Shown: positions 63,007-64,000 of the stretch, piece by piece
Layout of the letters: each line of letters starts with the position of its first letter
Position numbering within the stretch: position 1 is the first letter of the stretch
From: Bradyrhizobium sp.
Lineage (GTDB): Bacteria > Pseudomonadota > Alphaproteobacteria > Rhizobiales > Xanthobacteraceae
Reading direction: 5' to 3'
NCBI RefSeq assembly: GCF_016219575.1
Contig: NZ_JACRMG010000032.1
Location: forward strand, 94,030 to 158,029
DNA: 64,000 bases
Position numbers and translations under genes: made by a program
The notes under the pieces: model-generated
What the model was told of the DNA's origin: nothing
The model's database searches: none
Seen by the model: the letters and a program-made list of their open reading frames with translations, nothing else

Positions 63007-63741
63007 ATGGCCAAAATCATCCGCAAGGCAAAAACGAAGACGGGAAAGCCCGCGGCAAGGAAGGCCGTCAAATCGAGGCCCGTGAAAAAGGGGCCCCGGC
63101 CGAAGCCGTGGACGCCGGCCGAGGTGTATGAAGCCTTCAGCCGGTTCCGCGAGGCGAACCCCGAGCCCAGGGGCGAGCTCGAGCATCTCAATCCCTACAC
63201 GCTGCTGGTGGCCGTCGTGCTGTCGGCGCAGGCGACCGATGCCGGCGTCAACAAGGCGACGCGCGCGCTGTTCGCGGTCGCCGACACGCCGCAAAAAATG
63301 CTCGAGCTCGGCGAGGACAAGCTGCGCGACTACATCAAGACCATCGGCCTCTACCGCAACAAGGCCAGAAACGTCATCGCGCTGTCGGAGAAGCTGATCC
63401 GGGAATTCGGCGGCGAGGTGCCGCGCACCCGCGCCGGGATCGAGTCATTGCCGGGCGCGGGCCGCAAGACCGCGAACGTCGTGCTCAACATGGCCTATGG
63501 CGAGCACACCATGGCGGTGGATACGCACGTGTTTCGTGTCGGCAACCGCACCGGGCTCGCACCCGGAAAGACGCCGCTGGAAGTCGAGCTGGGGCTGGAA
63601 AAGGTGATTCCGTCCGAATTCATGCTGCACGCGCACCACTGGCTGATCCTGCACGGCCGCTACACTTGCCTCGCCCGCAGTCCGCGCTGCGGGCTTTGCC
63701 TGATCCACGATCTCTGCCGCTGGCCGGAGAAGACGGTTTGA
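63007..63741 (+). CDS. nth: Endonuclease III
   Basis: 244-residue base-excision DNA glycosylase/AP lyase for oxidised pyrimidines. HhH motif with catalytic Lys in LPGAGRKTANVVLNMAYG, catalytic Asp in AVDTHVFRV and the iron-sulphur ligands C-x6-C-x2-C-x5-C in CLARSPRCGLCLIHDLC at the C-terminus. A basic N-terminal extension of about 30 residues (KTKTGKPAARKAVKSRPVKKG) is alphaproteobacterial. It is followed immediately by a palindromic repeat that could end its transcript. Confidence 0.97.
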   Translation: MAKIIRKAKTKTGKPAARKAVKSRPVKKGPRPKPWTPAEVYEAFSRFREANPEPRGELEHLNPYTLLVAVVLSAQATDAGVNKATRALFAVADTPQKMLELGEDKLRDYIKTIGLYRNKARNVIALSEKLIREFGGEVPRTRAGIESLPGAGRKTANVVLNMAYGEHTMAVDTHVFRVGNRTGLAPGKTPLEVELGLEKVIPSEFMLHAHHWLILHGRYTCLARSPRCGLCLIHDLCRWPEKTV

Positions 63742-63746
63742 TCTTT

Positions 63747-63887
63747 ACCTCTCCCCGCCTCTTGCGGGGAGAGGTCGGATTGCGAAGCAATCCGTGTGAG
63801 GGGCAAGTCTCTCCGCAAGACTGATGCATCGGAATTCGCGGTGGCAGCCCCTCACCCCAACCCTCTCCCCGCAAGAGCGCAGGGCTG
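63747..63887. repeat. Dispersed palindromic repeat downstream of nth
   Basis: Begins with a perfect 12-bp stem ACCTCTCCCCGC/GCGGGGAGAGGT (63747-63775), then GGATTGCGAAGCAATCC (63777-63793), and closes with an inverted partial copy (CCCTCACCCCAACCCTCTCCCC). This structure matches repeats common in rhizobial genomes. Beyond it, up to 64000, no gene can be shown; an ATG at 63979 opens a frame that leaves the window. Confidence 0.7.
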
Positions 63888-64000
63888 TCCGGGGAATGAT
63901 TCACTATGTCGCGGTGCATGCCCGGCGCGACCGAGGCAAATCGGTCATTTCTGGTTGTCGAGACACAGAAGGCCGAGCATGCGATTTCGCGATAGCATTT

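Overview
The window looks like a chromosomal segment of an alphaproteobacterium of the Bradyrhizobium/Rhodopseudomonas group (Hyphomicrobiales, Nitrobacteraceae). This rests on high GC, the conserved gene order mnmE-mnmG-rsmG-parA-parB, rho, hemJ, ppsR-maf-coaE-dnaQ-secB, a rhizobial-type PmtA next to dnaKJ, and several rhizobial palindromic repeat families. The assignment is inferred from gene content and order, not from a database search. No tRNA, rRNA or CRISPR array was seen.

Layout. 1-3.8 kb: 3' part of leuS, then lptE and holA. 3.8-8.3 kb: a lower-GC surface-glycan cassette (two SAM methyltransferases, a polytopic GtrC-like protein, a GT2-GtrA fusion and a GtrA remnant). 8.4-17.1 kb: a leftward run parB, parA, rsmG, mnmG, mnmE, an exported protein, rho and hemJ, with four parS sites between rsmG and mnmE. 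17.15-17.55 kb: a non-coding, AT-richer gap between hemJ and ppsR that fits the chromosomal replication origin. 17.5-20.4 kb: rightward ppsR, maf, coaE and dnaQ. 20.4-25.2 kb: secB, a Tim44-domain protein, mltA, an Smr-domain protein and a membrane protein. 25.4-33.3 kb: hslU and hslV (separated by two genes), then a his/coaA operon (hisB-DUF2628-hisH-hisA-hisF-hisE-coaA). 33.3-36.1 kb: a hybrid sensor kinase and an exported protein.

36.2-41.5 kb: comM is split by a compact 3.8-kb integrative element carrying a large serine recombinase, a ParB-like protein, a 65-residue protein and a largely non-coding tail with RNA-like stems and a strong terminator. Both host-element junctions can be read; they imply a GC dinucleotide crossover inside codon 32 of comM. 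A LexA-type box sits upstream of the detached comM 5' end.

41.7-50.1 kb: an orphan integrase-like N-terminal protein, an exported metallo-hydrolase, gshB, yraN, rsmI, an LppC-type lipoprotein, hemW, rdgB and rph. 50.2-57.5 kb: the heat-shock group hrcA, grpE, dnaK and dnaJ, with an exported nicotinamidase and an exported unknown protein between grpE and dnaK. 57.5-64 kb: pmtA, an FMN reductase, pyrF, a DUF1330 protein, dapB, gpmA, an AraC-MGMT fusion, a DUF2244 protein and nth, with palindromic repeats in the gaps.

The genes fall into replication and segregation (oriC, parABS, dnaQ, holA), tRNA/rRNA modification (mnmE, mnmG, rsmG, rsmI, leuS), envelope assembly (lptE, mltA, LppC, gtr-like cassette), proteostasis (secB, hslUV, grpE, dnaKJ, hrcA) and core biosynthesis (his, CoA, glutathione, lysine, pyrimidine, haem). 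The most unusual parts are the minimal serine-integrase element inside comM, the origin-like gap, and the gtr-like cassette between holA and parB.
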